NCBI RefSeq assembly: GCF_029319185.1
Contig: NZ_CP119754.1
Location: 4,402,001 to 4,466,000, forward strand
DNA from: Superficieibacter sp. HKU1
GTDB lineage: Bacteria > Pseudomonadota > Gammaproteobacteria > Enterobacterales > Enterobacteriaceae
Length of the DNA stretch: 64,000 bases
Direction of reading: 5' to 3'
A model generated the notes under the pieces. It searched no databases, was not told the DNA's origin, and saw only the letters and a program-made list of their open reading frames with translations. The position numbers were made by a program, and so were the translations under genes. Of the stretch, positions 8,070 through 16,910 are shown piece after piece (positions within the stretch are counted from its first letter, which is position 1; each line of letters begins with the position of its first letter).

Positions 8070-9715
8070 AGAGGATCCTGACCGCGCTCGCCGCCACGCT
8101 TCCTTTTGCCGCTAATGCTGCCGACGCAATTACCGGTGCGGTAGAGCGCCAGCCAACGAACTGGCAGGCGATAATCATGTTCCTGATTTTTGTCGCCTTT
8201 ACGCTTTATATTACGTACTGGGCCTCAAAACGGGTGCGCTCGCGCAACGACTACTACACCGCGGGCGGTAATATCACCGGCTTTCAGAACGGGCTGGCGA
8301 TTGCCGGCGACTTTATGTCAGCGGCCTCATTTCTCGGCATCTCCGCACTGGTTTACACTTCCGGTTATGACGGCCTGATCTACTCGCTCGGCTTCCTGGT
8401 CGGCTGGCCGATTATTCTGTTCCTGATTGCCGAACGGTTGCGTAATCTCGGGCGTTTTACCTTCGCAGACGTCGCCTCGTATCGCCTGAAGCAGGGTCCT
8501 ATCCGTATTCTTTCCGCCTGCGGTTCGCTGGTAGTCGTGGCGCTTTATCTGATCGCGCAGATGGTTGGCGCAGGTAAATTAATTGAGCTGTTATTCGGCC
8601 TTAACTACCATATTGCGGTGGTACTGGTCGGCGTGCTGATGGTGATGTACGTGCTGTTCGGCGGCATGCTGGCAACCACCTGGGTGCAAATCATTAAAGC
8701 GGTGCTGCTGCTGTTTGGGGCCAGCTTTATGGCCTTTATGGTAATGAAACACGTCGGCTTCAGCTTCAGTAATCTGTTCTCTGAAGCGATGGCGGTACAC
8801 CCGAAAGGCGCGGCCATTATGAGTCCGGGCGGGCTGGTAAAAGATCCGATATCCGCGCTGTCGCTGGGGCTGGGGCTGATGTTCGGCACCGCGGGTCTGC
8901 CGCATATCCTGATGCGTTTCTTTACGGTGAGCGATGCCAAAGAAGCGCGGAAAAGCGTATTTTACGCCACCGGGTTTATGGGGTACTTCTACATTCTGAC
9001 CTTTATTATCGGTTTCGGCGCGATCATGCTGGTGGGCGCCAATCCGGCCTTTAAAGATGCGGCGGGTACGCTGATTGGCGGCAATAACATGGCGGCGGTA
9101 CATCTGGCGAATGCGGTGGGGGGCAATCTGTTCCTCGGCTTCATCTCGGCAGTGGCCTTCGCCACTATTCTGGCAGTGGTTGCCGGCCTGACGCTGGCGG
9201 GTGCATCGGCGGTATCACACGATCTGTATGCCAATGTGTTCCGCAAAGGTGCATCAGAACGCGATGAACTCAGAGTATCGAAAATTACCGTGCTGGTACT
9301 GGGCGTGGTGGCGATCCTGCTGGGCATTCTGTTCGAAAACCAGAATATTGCCTTCATGGTAGGACTGGCGTTCTCCATCGCCGCCAGCTGTAACTTCCCG
9401 ATCATTTTGCTCTCAATGTACTGGTCGAAACTGACCACCCGCGGGGCCATGATCGGCGGCTGGCTGGGTTTATTGACCGCCGTGATCCTGATGATCCTCG
9501 GTCCGACCATCTGGGTACAGATCCTCGGTCACGCGACGGCCATCTTCCCGTATGAATATCCGGCGCTGTTCTCTATCGCCGTGGCCTTTATCGGCATCTG
9601 GATCTTCTCAGCGACGGATAACACGGCGGCCGGTAAACTGGAGCGCGACCAGTTCCGCGCGCAGTTTATTCGTTCTCAGACCGGCATTGGTATTGAGCAG
9701 GGTAAAGCGCATTAA
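8066..9715 (+). CDS. actP: Acetate/glycolate:cation symporter ActP
   Basis: Sodium:solute symporter family (SSS) permease for acetate and glycolate; 549 residues as in E. coli. A signal-like first segment (LTALAATLPFAANAADA) precedes about 13 membrane helices. SSS family features include the N-terminal YYTAGGNITGFQNGLAIAGD block and the GFISAVAFATILAVVAGLTLAGASAVSHD helix region. Last gene of the acs operon. Confidence 0.96.
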   Translation: MKRILTALAATLPFAANAADAITGAVERQPTNWQAIIMFLIFVAFTLYITYWASKRVRSRNDYYTAGGNITGFQNGLAIAGDFMSAASFLGISALVYTSGYDGLIYSLGFLVGWPIILFLIAERLRNLGRFTFADVASYRLKQGPIRILSACGSLVVVALYLIAQMVGAGKLIELLFGLNYHIAVVLVGVLMVMYVLFGGMLATTWVQIIKAVLLLFGASFMAFMVMKHVGFSFSNLFSEAMAVHPKGAAIMSPGGLVKDPISALSLGLGLMFGTAGLPHILMRFFTVSDAKEARKSVFYATGFMGYFYILTFIIGFGAIMLVGANPAFKDAAGTLIGGNNMAAVHLANAVGGNLFLGFISAVAFATILAVVAGLTLAGASAVSHDLYANVFRKGASERDELRVSKITVLVLGVVAILLGILFENQNIAFMVGLAFSIAASCNFPIILLSMYWSKLTTRGAMIGGWLGLLTAVILMILGPTIWVQILGHATAIFPYEYPALFSIAVAFIGIWIFSATDNTAAGKLERDQFRAQFIRSQTGIGIEQGKAH

Positions 9716-9843
9716 TGAAGTTGAAGACAAACCGTTTGTGGAACACGGGGCGACCACCGGGTTGGGCGTCCCTCCGGGAACCCAATCCCGGTGTTTCCCC
9801 TGACAATCCACCTTGTCAGCGGTCTGATTCATCACGCCCATCG

Positions 9844-9863
9844 CCCCGGCTATCTGGCCGGGG
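9844..9863. terminator. hairpin between actP and the lrgB-like gene
   Basis: CCCCGGC / GCCGGGG stem in the gap between convergent genes, followed on the plus strand by TATTTCA. Could act as a shared, weak bidirectional terminator. Confidence 0.5.
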
Positions 9864-9867
9864 TATT

Positions 9868-10560
9868 TCAGAACATCATCCAGGCGACCAGCGGCGCAAT
9901 CAGCACCATCAGTATCCCTGAAAGCATCATCACCAGGCTGGCGATAACCCCTTCCTGCGGACCTAACTCCCACGACCGCGCCGTACCCGCTCCGTGCGAA
10001 GCAGCCCCAAACCCCGCGCCTTTTGCCATTCCAGCCTGAATAGAGAGACGCAGAAAAAGCATGTCTCCGACCGCCATGCCAAACACGCCTGTTACCACCA
10101 CAAAGAGCGCCACCAGATCCGGCTGCCCGCCCAGCGGTCTTGCCGCTGCCAGCGCAAACGGCGTAGTGACGGAACGTACCGCCAGGCTGCGCTGGATCTC
10201 ATCGGGGAGCATAAACAGTCGCGCCAGCCAGACTGAGCTGGTTACCGCGACGACCGTTGCGGTGATCACCCCCGCCGACAGCGACATCCAGTGGCGACGA
10301 ATAATCGACAGGTTATCGTAAACCGGCACGGCAAAGGCGATGGTTGCCGGGCCCAGCAGCCACAGCAGCCAGTGCGACTCGCCCATGTAGTTTTGATACG
10401 AGATATGCCCCACTACCAGCATCAACACCAGCAGAACGGGGGTTAATACCAGCGGCATCAGCGGGAGCTTATGAAAACGGCGATACAGCCGTTTGTTGGC
10501 GTAATACAGTCCCAGCGTCATTGCCAGGCAAATCAGGCTCAGCAGAAGATTATTCATCAT
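9868..10560 (-). CDS. LrgB/CidB-family membrane protein
   Basis: A 230-residue polytopic membrane protein of the LrgB/CidB (YohK, PlgG) family. It has the typical LWLLGPATIAFAVPVYDN segment and ends with several hydrophobic helices. Family members work with an LrgA/CidA partner and have been linked to holin-like lysis control and, more recently, to pyruvate or glycolate/acetate export and uptake. The gene overlaps the upstream lrgA-like gene by 11 nt, so the two are one operon. It is not K-12 yohK by location. Next to acs-actP, a role in overflow metabolite transport is an inference. Confidence 0.85.
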   Translation of the reverse strand: MMNNLLLSLICLAMTLGLYYANKRLYRRFHKLPLMPLVLTPVLLVLMLVVGHISYQNYMGESHWLLWLLGPATIAFAVPVYDNLSIIRRHWMSLSAGVITATVVAVTSSVWLARLFMLPDEIQRSLAVRSVTTPFALAAARPLGGQPDLVALFVVVTGVFGMAVGDMLFLRLSIQAGMAKGAGFGAASHGAGTARSWELGPQEGVIASLVMMLSGILMVLIAPLVAWMMF

Positions 10561-10960
10561 TCAGCCTGCGCATTTCGTAATGATACACCCGGTCCACCAC
10601 CCAGGCCGTCGCCCCGAGGACCATTAGCGTGCTCAGGGCTATCACCGCAAAAATACGCCAGCCGTCGACCATCAGAAGCTGGACATAATTCACCACCGCT
10701 ACCACCGCCGGAACAAAAAAGAGCAGCATTTCCGCCAGTAACCAGCGTGAGCCCGCGCGGATCCATGCCAGCGGGATCACCCGGCAGGCAATCAGCACTA
10801 ACAGCATCAGCATGCCCACCAGATTGGCGGGCAAAGGTAAATGCAGCCATGCGACGAGATACTCAGCAATCACGAAAAATCCGGCGTACAGTAGAACCTG
10901 CACCGGAGTCTGCAGGTGTTGAAAAACAGCAGGCACAACGCGCCCGGAGGCCACAGCCAT
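10550..10960 (-). CDS. LrgA/CidA-family holin-like membrane protein
   Basis: Partner of the LrgB-like gene. The family core runs from about VQVLLYAGFFVIAEYL to the C-terminus, with PLPANLVGMLMLLVLI matching the conserved Pro-x-x-x-x-Gly-Met segment of YohJ/CidA proteins. The open frame extends to an ATG at 11047 (165 residues), but that leaves only 17 bp to the divergent regulator; the ATG at 10960 gives 136 residues, near the family length, with AGGAA upstream. The start is therefore uncertain. Likely controlled by the adjacent LysR protein. Confidence 0.8.
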   Translation of the reverse strand: MAVASGRVVPAVFQHLQTPVQVLLYAGFFVIAEYLVAWLHLPLPANLVGMLMLLVLIACRVIPLAWIRAGSRWLLAEMLLFFVPAVVAVVNYVQLLMVDGWRIFAVIALSTLMVLGATAWVVDRVYHYEMRRLNDE

Positions 10961-11064
10961 GAAGAGCATTCCTGGGAATATAATCAGAGCCAGCATTATA
11001 GTGAGCGGCTGGCGATGAAAAAAATGAATTAAAATCATCGCGCCCATAGTTTTAAGGAATAACC

Positions 11065-11952
11065 ATGGATCTGAGAACGCTACGCTATTTTGTCGAAGTG
11101 GTACGCCAGCAGAGCTTTACCCGCGCGGCGGAGCGGCTTTTTGTCACCCAGCCCACGATCAGTAAGATGCTGAAGAATCTGGAAGATGAGCTTAACTGCA
11201 CGCTACTGATCCGCGACGGGCGCAGGCTGCTGCTGACCGACACCGGACGCGTGGTGTTTGAGCGAGGGCTGGCGATCCTCGATGAATTTAATCAGTTAGA
11301 GGCCGAACTCAGCGACATCAATCATCTCAATAAAGGTTTATTGAGGCTTGGCATTCCGCCGATGGTCGGCGTGCTGATGGCGGGGCCCATCAGTCTGTTT
11401 CGCCAGCGCTATCCTGGCGTTGAATTGAAAATTTCTGAATTTGGCGGACTGACGGTGCAGCAGGCGGTCATGAACGGCGAGCTTGATGTCGCCATGACCG
11501 CGTTGCCGGTAGAGGAAGAGAGCGGGCTCACGACGTTACCGCTCTTTAGCCATCCGCTCTGCGTACTGGTTCCCCGCTCGGGCGAGTGGCTGAACTGTCA
11601 GTCGATTTCTCCCCACCAGCTCGCGGCGCATCCCCTGCTGATTTACAACGAGGATTTTGCCCTCAGCCGCCAGTTGATGCATCTTTTCGATCGGCATGAG
11701 GCGAAGCCAAAAATTGCCGTACGCAGCGGGCAGTGGGATTTCCTGGCCGCCATGGTACAGGCAGGCGTGGGACTGGCGATTTTACCCGAGCCGATTTGTG
11801 AGCGGCTGAACAAAGATACCCTGCGCTGGATCCCATTACAAAGCGAGCTGAGCTGGCAACTGGGCATGATCTGGCGTGAAGGGGTCTATTTGTCGCACAG
11901 TGCGAGAGCGTGGCTGGCCTGTTGTGAAGGGTTCTGGCTACCTGAGAAATAA
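11065..11952 (+). CDS. LysR-family regulator, CidR/AlsR-like
   Basis: A 295-residue LysR transcription factor: N-terminal winged helix (residues 1-60, with FTRAAERLFVTQPTISKMLKNLE as recognition region in two parts) and a C-terminal substrate-binding domain. Good SD AAGGA before the ATG. Divergent from the lrgA/lrgB-like operon, the classic arrangement for a LysR protein and its target. In Gram-positives the equivalent CidR senses acetate or acetic acid made from pyruvate; applying this here is inference, supported by the neighbouring acs-actP genes. Confidence 0.85.
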   Translation: MDLRTLRYFVEVVRQQSFTRAAERLFVTQPTISKMLKNLEDELNCTLLIRDGRRLLLTDTGRVVFERGLAILDEFNQLEAELSDINHLNKGLLRLGIPPMVGVLMAGPISLFRQRYPGVELKISEFGGLTVQQAVMNGELDVAMTALPVEEESGLTTLPLFSHPLCVLVPRSGEWLNCQSISPHQLAAHPLLIYNEDFALSRQLMHLFDRHEAKPKIAVRSGQWDFLAAMVQAGVGLAILPEPICERLNKDTLRWIPLQSELSWQLGMIWREGVYLSHSARAWLACCEGFWLPEK

Positions 11953-11987
11953 TCAGACTGCTGACAAACGTTATCCCGTGGAATTTT

Positions 11988-12085
11988 GCCCGGTGGCGCT
12001 ACGCTTACCGGGCCTACGTTTGTGGTGTAACCTGCTGAGATTGTAGGTTTTCGTAGGCCGGGTAAGGCGAAGCCGCCACCCGGCA
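11988..12085. repeat. BIME: two inverted REP elements
   Basis: GCCCGGTGGCGCTACGCTTACC-type REP at 11988-12018 and its inverted partner at 12052-12085, in the gap between the convergent LysR gene and yjcE. REP pairs of this type bind gyrase or IHF or protect mRNA ends in enterobacteria. Confidence 0.9.
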
Positions 12086-12112
12086 AAACAGCGTGCACCA
12101 TAGCCAAACAGG

Positions 12113-13759
12113 TTATTTACTTTCCACCAGCAGCGCTTCCAGCAGATCCAGATCGTGCAATAACTTTTGCAGCGTCTCATTACTGATCTGCCGCGTTGCT
12201 CGCAGATGATAAAGCTCAGCCCGCTCAGAGCGCAGCGCAGCCAGGCGGAAACGGCGCTCCAGATTCTCCTCCTGGAATGAGTGCTCCACATCATTACGTC
12301 CGTCGGCGCGGCGACGCAGATTACCAATCACCCGCGAACTCACCTCGCGTAAAAGCTGATCGTCAATATTCTCTTCCATATTGGCCGCCAGACGCTCTTC
12401 CATTTTCTCAATGGCGACAATCGCCACGTCCGCCGTCGCGGCACGGGCCAGCCTTTCTTCTTTCTGCTGCTGCGCATGGTCGCGAACTTCAATTCGCTGG
12501 AGCAGCATCGGCAGGACAATCACGCCGACAAACAGCGAAAAGAGGATCACGCCTGCCGCGAGGAACACCAGCTCATAACGTGCCGGGAAACCGCTGCCGT
12601 CCGGCAGTAATAGTGGAATGGAGAGCACACCCGCCAGGGTAATGGCGCCGCGCACGCCAGCGACCGAGGCTATCAGCAGCTCGCGGGTGCTCCACGAGCC
12701 AAACTCCATCGGCTTGTTCTTCAGGAAACGGAGGCTGAATTTTTTCATTGTCCACAGCCAGCCAAAACGTACGAACATCAGTGCAGCGTAAATCAGCACA
12801 ATATCGGTGAACAGCATCCAGGTTTCAACGTTCGGGTCGATCTCTGCGGCGGCCAGCGAAGATTCCAGAATACCCGGCAGTTGCAAACCCAATAGCAGGA
12901 ATACCATGCCGTTAAACACAAATTCGAGCATCGCCCAGGTACTGTTGGCACGCAGGCGCATAGCCAGTGGCGCAGAACGCATCACCCCGGAACGCGTAAT
13001 CGTCATCCCTGCCGCCACCGCCGCCAGAATGCCCGATACGCCCACGTGTTCTGCAATGAGATAGGACGCAAACGGCAGCAGGAACAGCAGCACGATTTGG
13101 GTGGCTGGTTCATCACCACCCCAGCGGCTAAGGAAGCGTAACGACCGTCCGTACAGCCAGCTGACAATAAAACCAGCCAGCAGGCCGCCAATCGCCACCT
13201 TCAGAAATTCAACGGAAGCACCGCCTACGGTAAAGACCATGGTGCCCATCGCCACCGCGACGGCAAATTTCAGCGATACCAGGCCGGAAGCATCGTTCAT
13301 CAGCGCTTCGCCCTGAAGAATGCCCATGATTTTTTTCGGAATACGCCCTTCACCAACGATACCGGAAAGCGCCACGGCATCGGTAGGTGACAGAACGGCC
13401 GCCAGCGCGAAGGCCGGGATCAGCGGAATACCCGGCACCATCCAGTAAATGAGGAAACCAATCCCCGCCACGGTGACCAGAACCAGCGCCAGCGCGAGGC
13501 CGAAGATCTCTCGTCCATGTTCAAGAAATTCGCGGGTCGGGGTTTTCCAGCCGTCAGCAAACAGAAGCGGCGGAATAAATAATACGAGGAAAAGCTCCGG
13601 GTCAAATTCGACGTGCAGGCCTATCGTCGGCCAGGCCAGCAGTGCCCCAATGGCAATCTGCATCAGCGGGAGCGGGATTTGAAAAGGAAGAACGCGGGTC
13701 ACCACTCCGGAGAGCGAGACTACAAGCGTCATAATCAGTATTGTGAAGAATATTTCCAT
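12113..13759 (-). CDS. yjcE: CPA1-family cation/proton antiporter YjcE
   Basis: Predicted Na+(K+)/H+ exchanger of the monovalent cation:proton antiporter-1 family in the inner membrane. Start taken at 13759 (MEIFFTILIM), giving 548 residues against 549 in E. coli. About twelve membrane helices occupy residues 1-410, including the conserved LSPTDAVALSGIVGEGRIP motif with the ion-binding Asp. A long charged cytoplasmic tail (about residues 420-548) is rich in Glu and Arg and predicted helical. Physiological substrate is not established. Confidence 0.93.
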   Translation of the reverse strand: MEIFFTILIMTLVVSLSGVVTRVLPFQIPLPLMQIAIGALLAWPTIGLHVEFDPELFLVLFIPPLLFADGWKTPTREFLEHGREIFGLALALVLVTVAGIGFLIYWMVPGIPLIPAFALAAVLSPTDAVALSGIVGEGRIPKKIMGILQGEALMNDASGLVSLKFAVAVAMGTMVFTVGGASVEFLKVAIGGLLAGFIVSWLYGRSLRFLSRWGGDEPATQIVLLFLLPFASYLIAEHVGVSGILAAVAAGMTITRSGVMRSAPLAMRLRANSTWAMLEFVFNGMVFLLLGLQLPGILESSLAAAEIDPNVETWMLFTDIVLIYAALMFVRFGWLWTMKKFSLRFLKNKPMEFGSWSTRELLIASVAGVRGAITLAGVLSIPLLLPDGSGFPARYELVFLAAGVILFSLFVGVIVLPMLLQRIEVRDHAQQQKEERLARAATADVAIVAIEKMEERLAANMEENIDDQLLREVSSRVIGNLRRRADGRNDVEHSFQEENLERRFRLAALRSERAELYHLRATRQISNETLQKLLHDLDLLEALLVESK

Positions 13760-13851
13760 GCTGTCCCTGTTTGCTTTGTGTGGAATCAAGCGCACTGCGC
13801 ATTTTAATAGTAAAACATTGTGGTCAACGGAAGGGAAACAGGATGTGCCTT

Positions 13852-13888
13852 AAAAAAATAAAAACGGGCGGCCTGAGCCACCCGTTTG
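13852..13888 (-). terminator. Rho-independent terminator after ghxP
   Basis: AAACGGGCGGC / GCCACCCGTTT imperfect stem. On the minus strand it is followed by a T-rich tract (TTTTTATTTTTTT), as expected for the end of ghxP. Confidence 0.85.
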
Positions 13889-13909
13889 GACAGGAAAAGG
13901 GTTATCGGC

Positions 13910-15259
13910 TTAAATAGCCCAGCCGCCTGCATAAAAAGCCACCAGTGCAATCGCGATGATCACGGTGCCAAGGTTCAGCTTACGCCATTCGCCCGACACG
14001 ATACGGCCAATCACCAGCGCCGCAAAACCGATCATGATGCCGGTCACAATGTTACAGGTCAGAACGATAAACACGGCGGTGATCAGACCGCACATGGCAT
14101 CAACAAAGTCGGCAAAGTCGATTCGTGCCACATTGCTTAACATCAGCAGGCCGACATACATCAGTGCCGGTGCGGTTGCATAGGCCGGAACAAGATAAGA
14201 CAGCGGAGAAAGGAACAGGATCAGCAGGAACAGAATGCCGACCACAATTGCCGTCAGACCGGTTTTACCGCCTGCCGCCGTCCCTGCCGCAGATTCGATA
14301 TAGACCGCTGCCGGAGCTGCACCGACCAGGCCGGAGAAGACGCTGCTCAGGGAGTCGGTGGTCAGCGCTTTGCCACCGTTGATAATCTGCCCGTCTTTAT
14401 CCAGCAAATTTGCCTGTCCGGCCACCGCGCGAATGGTGCCGGTGGCATCGAAGACGGCGGTCATGACCAGCGCCAGCACGCTTGGCAGCACCACAGGATT
14501 CAGCGCGCCCACAATATCCAGGCTGCCAATCAGCGAGTTACCGTGCTCATCGCTCAGCGATGGCATAGCAAAAATCCCCGAGAAATGGACGTTCGGATCA
14601 AACAGCAGACCGACGATAGAAATGCCGATAATGGTCAGCAAAATGCCGCCCGGTACTTTCAGTTTTTCGAGGCCGATAATCATCGCCAGACCAATCAGCG
14701 ACATAATCACCGGGAAGCTGGCGAAATGGCCCAGCGTAACCGGCAGCCCGTCCAGCGGGTTCTTGATGACCAGACCCACACCGTTGGCGGCAATCAGCAG
14801 CAGGAACAGACCGATACCAATTCCGGTACCGTGTGCAATACCCTGCGGCAGGTTACGTAGGATCCAGCTACGAATACCGGTCGCCGAAATAATGGTAAAC
14901 AGCACACCCATCAGGAAGACGGCACCCAGCGCCACCGGAATGCTGATATGTTGACCCAGCACCAGGCTGAACGCGGTAAAGGCGGTCAGAGAGATAGCGC
15001 AGCCGATTGCCAGCGGCAGATTGGCCCACAGGCCCATTAATAAAGAACCAACGCCCGCCACCAGACAGGTCGCCACAAAGACGGCGGCAGGCGGAAAGCC
15101 AGCTTTCCCGAGCATTCCCGGTACCACGATGACGGAATACACCATCGCCAGGAAAGTGGTTAACCCCGCCAGAACCTCCTGACGAACGGAGCTGCCACGA
15201 GCAGAAATTTTAAACCAGGCGTCGAGTGAACCGCCGGTACGCGCTGAAGGCGTAGACAT
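13910..15259 (-). CDS. ghxP: Guanine/hypoxanthine permease GhxP
   Basis: NCS2/AzgA-like purine:proton symporter taking up guanine and hypoxanthine. The ATG at 15259 (MSTPSARTGG) gives 449 residues, the E. coli length; upstream in-frame codons lack homology. AzgA-type features include the FDATGTIRAVAGQANLLDKDG block and the ESAAGTAAGGKTGLTA segment, where substrate and proton-coupling residues lie. Upstream sequence has PurR-like operators, consistent with purine repression. Confidence 0.94.
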   Translation of the reverse strand: MSTPSARTGGSLDAWFKISARGSSVRQEVLAGLTTFLAMVYSVIVVPGMLGKAGFPPAAVFVATCLVAGVGSLLMGLWANLPLAIGCAISLTAFTAFSLVLGQHISIPVALGAVFLMGVLFTIISATGIRSWILRNLPQGIAHGTGIGIGLFLLLIAANGVGLVIKNPLDGLPVTLGHFASFPVIMSLIGLAMIIGLEKLKVPGGILLTIIGISIVGLLFDPNVHFSGIFAMPSLSDEHGNSLIGSLDIVGALNPVVLPSVLALVMTAVFDATGTIRAVAGQANLLDKDGQIINGGKALTTDSLSSVFSGLVGAAPAAVYIESAAGTAAGGKTGLTAIVVGILFLLILFLSPLSYLVPAYATAPALMYVGLLMLSNVARIDFADFVDAMCGLITAVFIVLTCNIVTGIMIGFAALVIGRIVSGEWRKLNLGTVIIAIALVAFYAGGWAI

Positions 15260-15371
15260 AGAAAACATCCCCTGAAAATTTTTTATCTTTCGTTGGTTAG
15301 CGTGGTGGACAATCCACTGCCAGATAAACGTCATCTCCCTGTGCTGCGTTACGGTAAAGAAGCACCGTAAA

Positions 15372-15387
15372 AAGCAAACGTTTAACT
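15372..15387 (-). promoter_or_regulatory. candidate PurR operator of ghxP
   Basis: AAGCAAACGTTTAACT matches the PurR pattern ANGCAANCGNTTNCNT at all but one fixed position and lies about 115 bp upstream of the ghxP start. Two weaker relatives are at 15461-15476 and 15560-15575. The 391 bp gap 15260-15650 otherwise shows no gene. Confidence 0.6.
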
Positions 15388-15650
15388 CCGCGCAAACAAA
15401 ACGGCTTAACAAATGTTATTTAGTGGGTAAACGAAGACGATCGTCCATCCACTCAATAAAAGGCAAACGATTATCCAGCGTTTAACCCGCCTTTTTCAAC
15501 TGAACTTTGCAGCATTTTGCTAAGATTCGCTTATGGCGGTGAAGAAATCGCCAGTCGATGCGCAAACGTTATCGTTTATGCGCAAACTGGCAACATTTTT
15601 TATTGCGGATTATTTCAATTTGAGAAGCGGCTTTTTGCCATCAGGAAAAG

Positions 15651-16319
15651 TTATTCGCCTGGCAAGGTGAACGGCCCGCCTTTTTCAATAGCGTGTTTCC
15701 ATGCCGGACGCATTTCCACCCGCTTTTTCCAGGCGTTCAGATTTGGTAAATTATCGATGCCGCCGCGCGATAGCAGCGCAAATACCGGAAAGCTCATCTG
15801 CACGTCCGCCATACTCAGGTTGTCACCTGCAAACCACGGCTTATGTGCCAGTTCAGATTCGATAAAACGCGCGTGGGTCTCAATCTGCTTATTCAGGTAC
15901 GCCTTCTGCACGCCCTGACCCAACGCGTTGCCGAGCGTACGAAGTCCAAACGGTACCGGCGGTTTGCCCAGCCGGCCAAAGACCAGCTTCATTAATAGCA
16001 GGGGCATCAGCGATCCTTCGGCATAATGCAGCCAGAAACGATACTGTAATTTCTGCGCCTTATCCTGCGGCTGAAGCTGGTGGGCAGGATCGTAATACTC
16101 TTCGAGATACTCAAGGATGGCCCCGGATTCGGCAATAATCAGCCCGTCATCTTCAAGCACCGGCGATTTACCCAGCGGATGCACCTTTTTAAGGGATTCC
16201 GGAGCGAGCATGGTTTTTTTGCGCTCGTAACGCACGATCTCATAGGGCTGATTTAATTCTTCAAGCGCCCAGAGCACGCGTTGTGAGCGTGACTGATTCA
16301 GATGGTGCACCTTCAGCAT
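15651..16319 (-). CDS. Glutathione S-transferase family protein
   Basis: A 222-residue two-domain GST. The N-terminal thioredoxin fold (residues 1-80) starts LKVHHLNQSRSQRVLWALEEL, with Ser/Arg of the SRSQR motif at the usual catalytic and glutathione site, and has the cis-Pro and ESGAILEYL glutathione-binding motif. The C-terminal helical domain follows. Substrate unknown. Lies between ghxP and soxR on the same strand as soxR, 47 bp downstream of it; similar placement is seen in some enterobacteria but not in K-12. A role in redox defence alongside SoxRS is inference. Confidence 0.87.
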   Translation of the reverse strand: MLKVHHLNQSRSQRVLWALEELNQPYEIVRYERKKTMLAPESLKKVHPLGKSPVLEDDGLIIAESGAILEYLEEYYDPAHQLQPQDKAQKLQYRFWLHYAEGSLMPLLLMKLVFGRLGKPPVPFGLRTLGNALGQGVQKAYLNKQIETHARFIESELAHKPWFAGDNLSMADVQMSFPVFALLSRGGIDNLPNLNAWKKRVEMRPAWKHAIEKGGPFTLPGE

Positions 16320-16366
16320 AATTTTCTCCTGTCGTTAAGCTGTTAACTATAGGAGAGGTTTGGGCT

Positions 16367-16825
16367 TTATTCTTCTTCCAGCAGGCGTGCACCGGTCCCT
16401 TCTTCTCCCAGTTTATCGCCGGGGTTACGCAGCGGGCAGTCGCGACGGGAAAGACAGCCGCAGCCGATACAGCCATCCAGCTGATCGCGCAATGCCACCA
16501 GAGTGTGTATGCGTCGATCCAGTTCTTCCCGCCACTGTGATGAAAGGTGCTGCCACTCTTTGGCGCTCAGATTATGCCCTTCCGGCAAAACGCCAAACGA
16601 TTCGCCAATCGTGGAGAGCGGAATGCCAATGCGCTGTGCAATCTTGATGATTGCCACATAGCGCAGCACATCACGGGAATAACGCCGCTGATTGCCGCTA
16701 TTGCGCACGCTTTTAATCAGCCCTTTGCTTTCATAGAAATGCAGGGCCGAGACGGCAACGCCGCTACGCCTGGCAACTTCGCCGGGCGTCAGCATCGCTT
16801 TAATCCGGGGTGATCTCTTTTCCAT
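16367..16825 (-). CDS. soxR: Redox-sensing activator SoxR
   Basis: MerR-family dimer with a [2Fe-2S] cluster; oxidised SoxR activates soxS by unwinding a promoter with an overlong spacer. A 152-residue protein: MerR helix-turn-helix (residues 12-60, LTPGEVARRSGVAVSALHFYE), dimerisation helix, and the cluster-binding motif CIGCGCLSRRDC near residue 119-130. Divergent from soxS with the operator in between. Two residues shorter at the C-terminus than E. coli SoxR. Confidence 0.97.
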   Translation of the reverse strand: MEKRSPRIKAMLTPGEVARRSGVAVSALHFYESKGLIKSVRNSGNQRRYSRDVLRYVAIIKIAQRIGIPLSTIGESFGVLPEGHNLSAKEWQHLSSQWREELDRRIHTLVALRDQLDGCIGCGCLSRRDCPLRNPGDKLGEEGTGARLLEEE

Positions 16826-16832
16826 AAACCGC

Positions 16833-16863
16833 TTTACCTCAAGTTAACTTGAGGAATTATACT
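16833..16863 (+). promoter_or_regulatory. soxS promoter with SoxR operator
   Basis: A perfect 18 bp palindrome CCTCAAGTTAACTTGAGG at 16837-16854 lies between a -35 TTTACC (16833-16838) and a -10 TATACT (16858-16863). The 19 bp spacer is the MerR-type over-wide spacing that SoxR corrects. Confidence 0.93.
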
Positions 16864-16910
16864 CGCCCGCAGAGAAAACGACGAATCTGATGATGAGAAG
16901 AGGACGCTGT

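Noticed and set aside
8591..9103. 170-codon frame antisense to actP, and similar long antisense frames in tyrB, acs and uvrA
   Set aside because: Low-complexity His/Arg/Gln-rich translations opposite well-conserved genes with GC-rich third positions; shadow frames.
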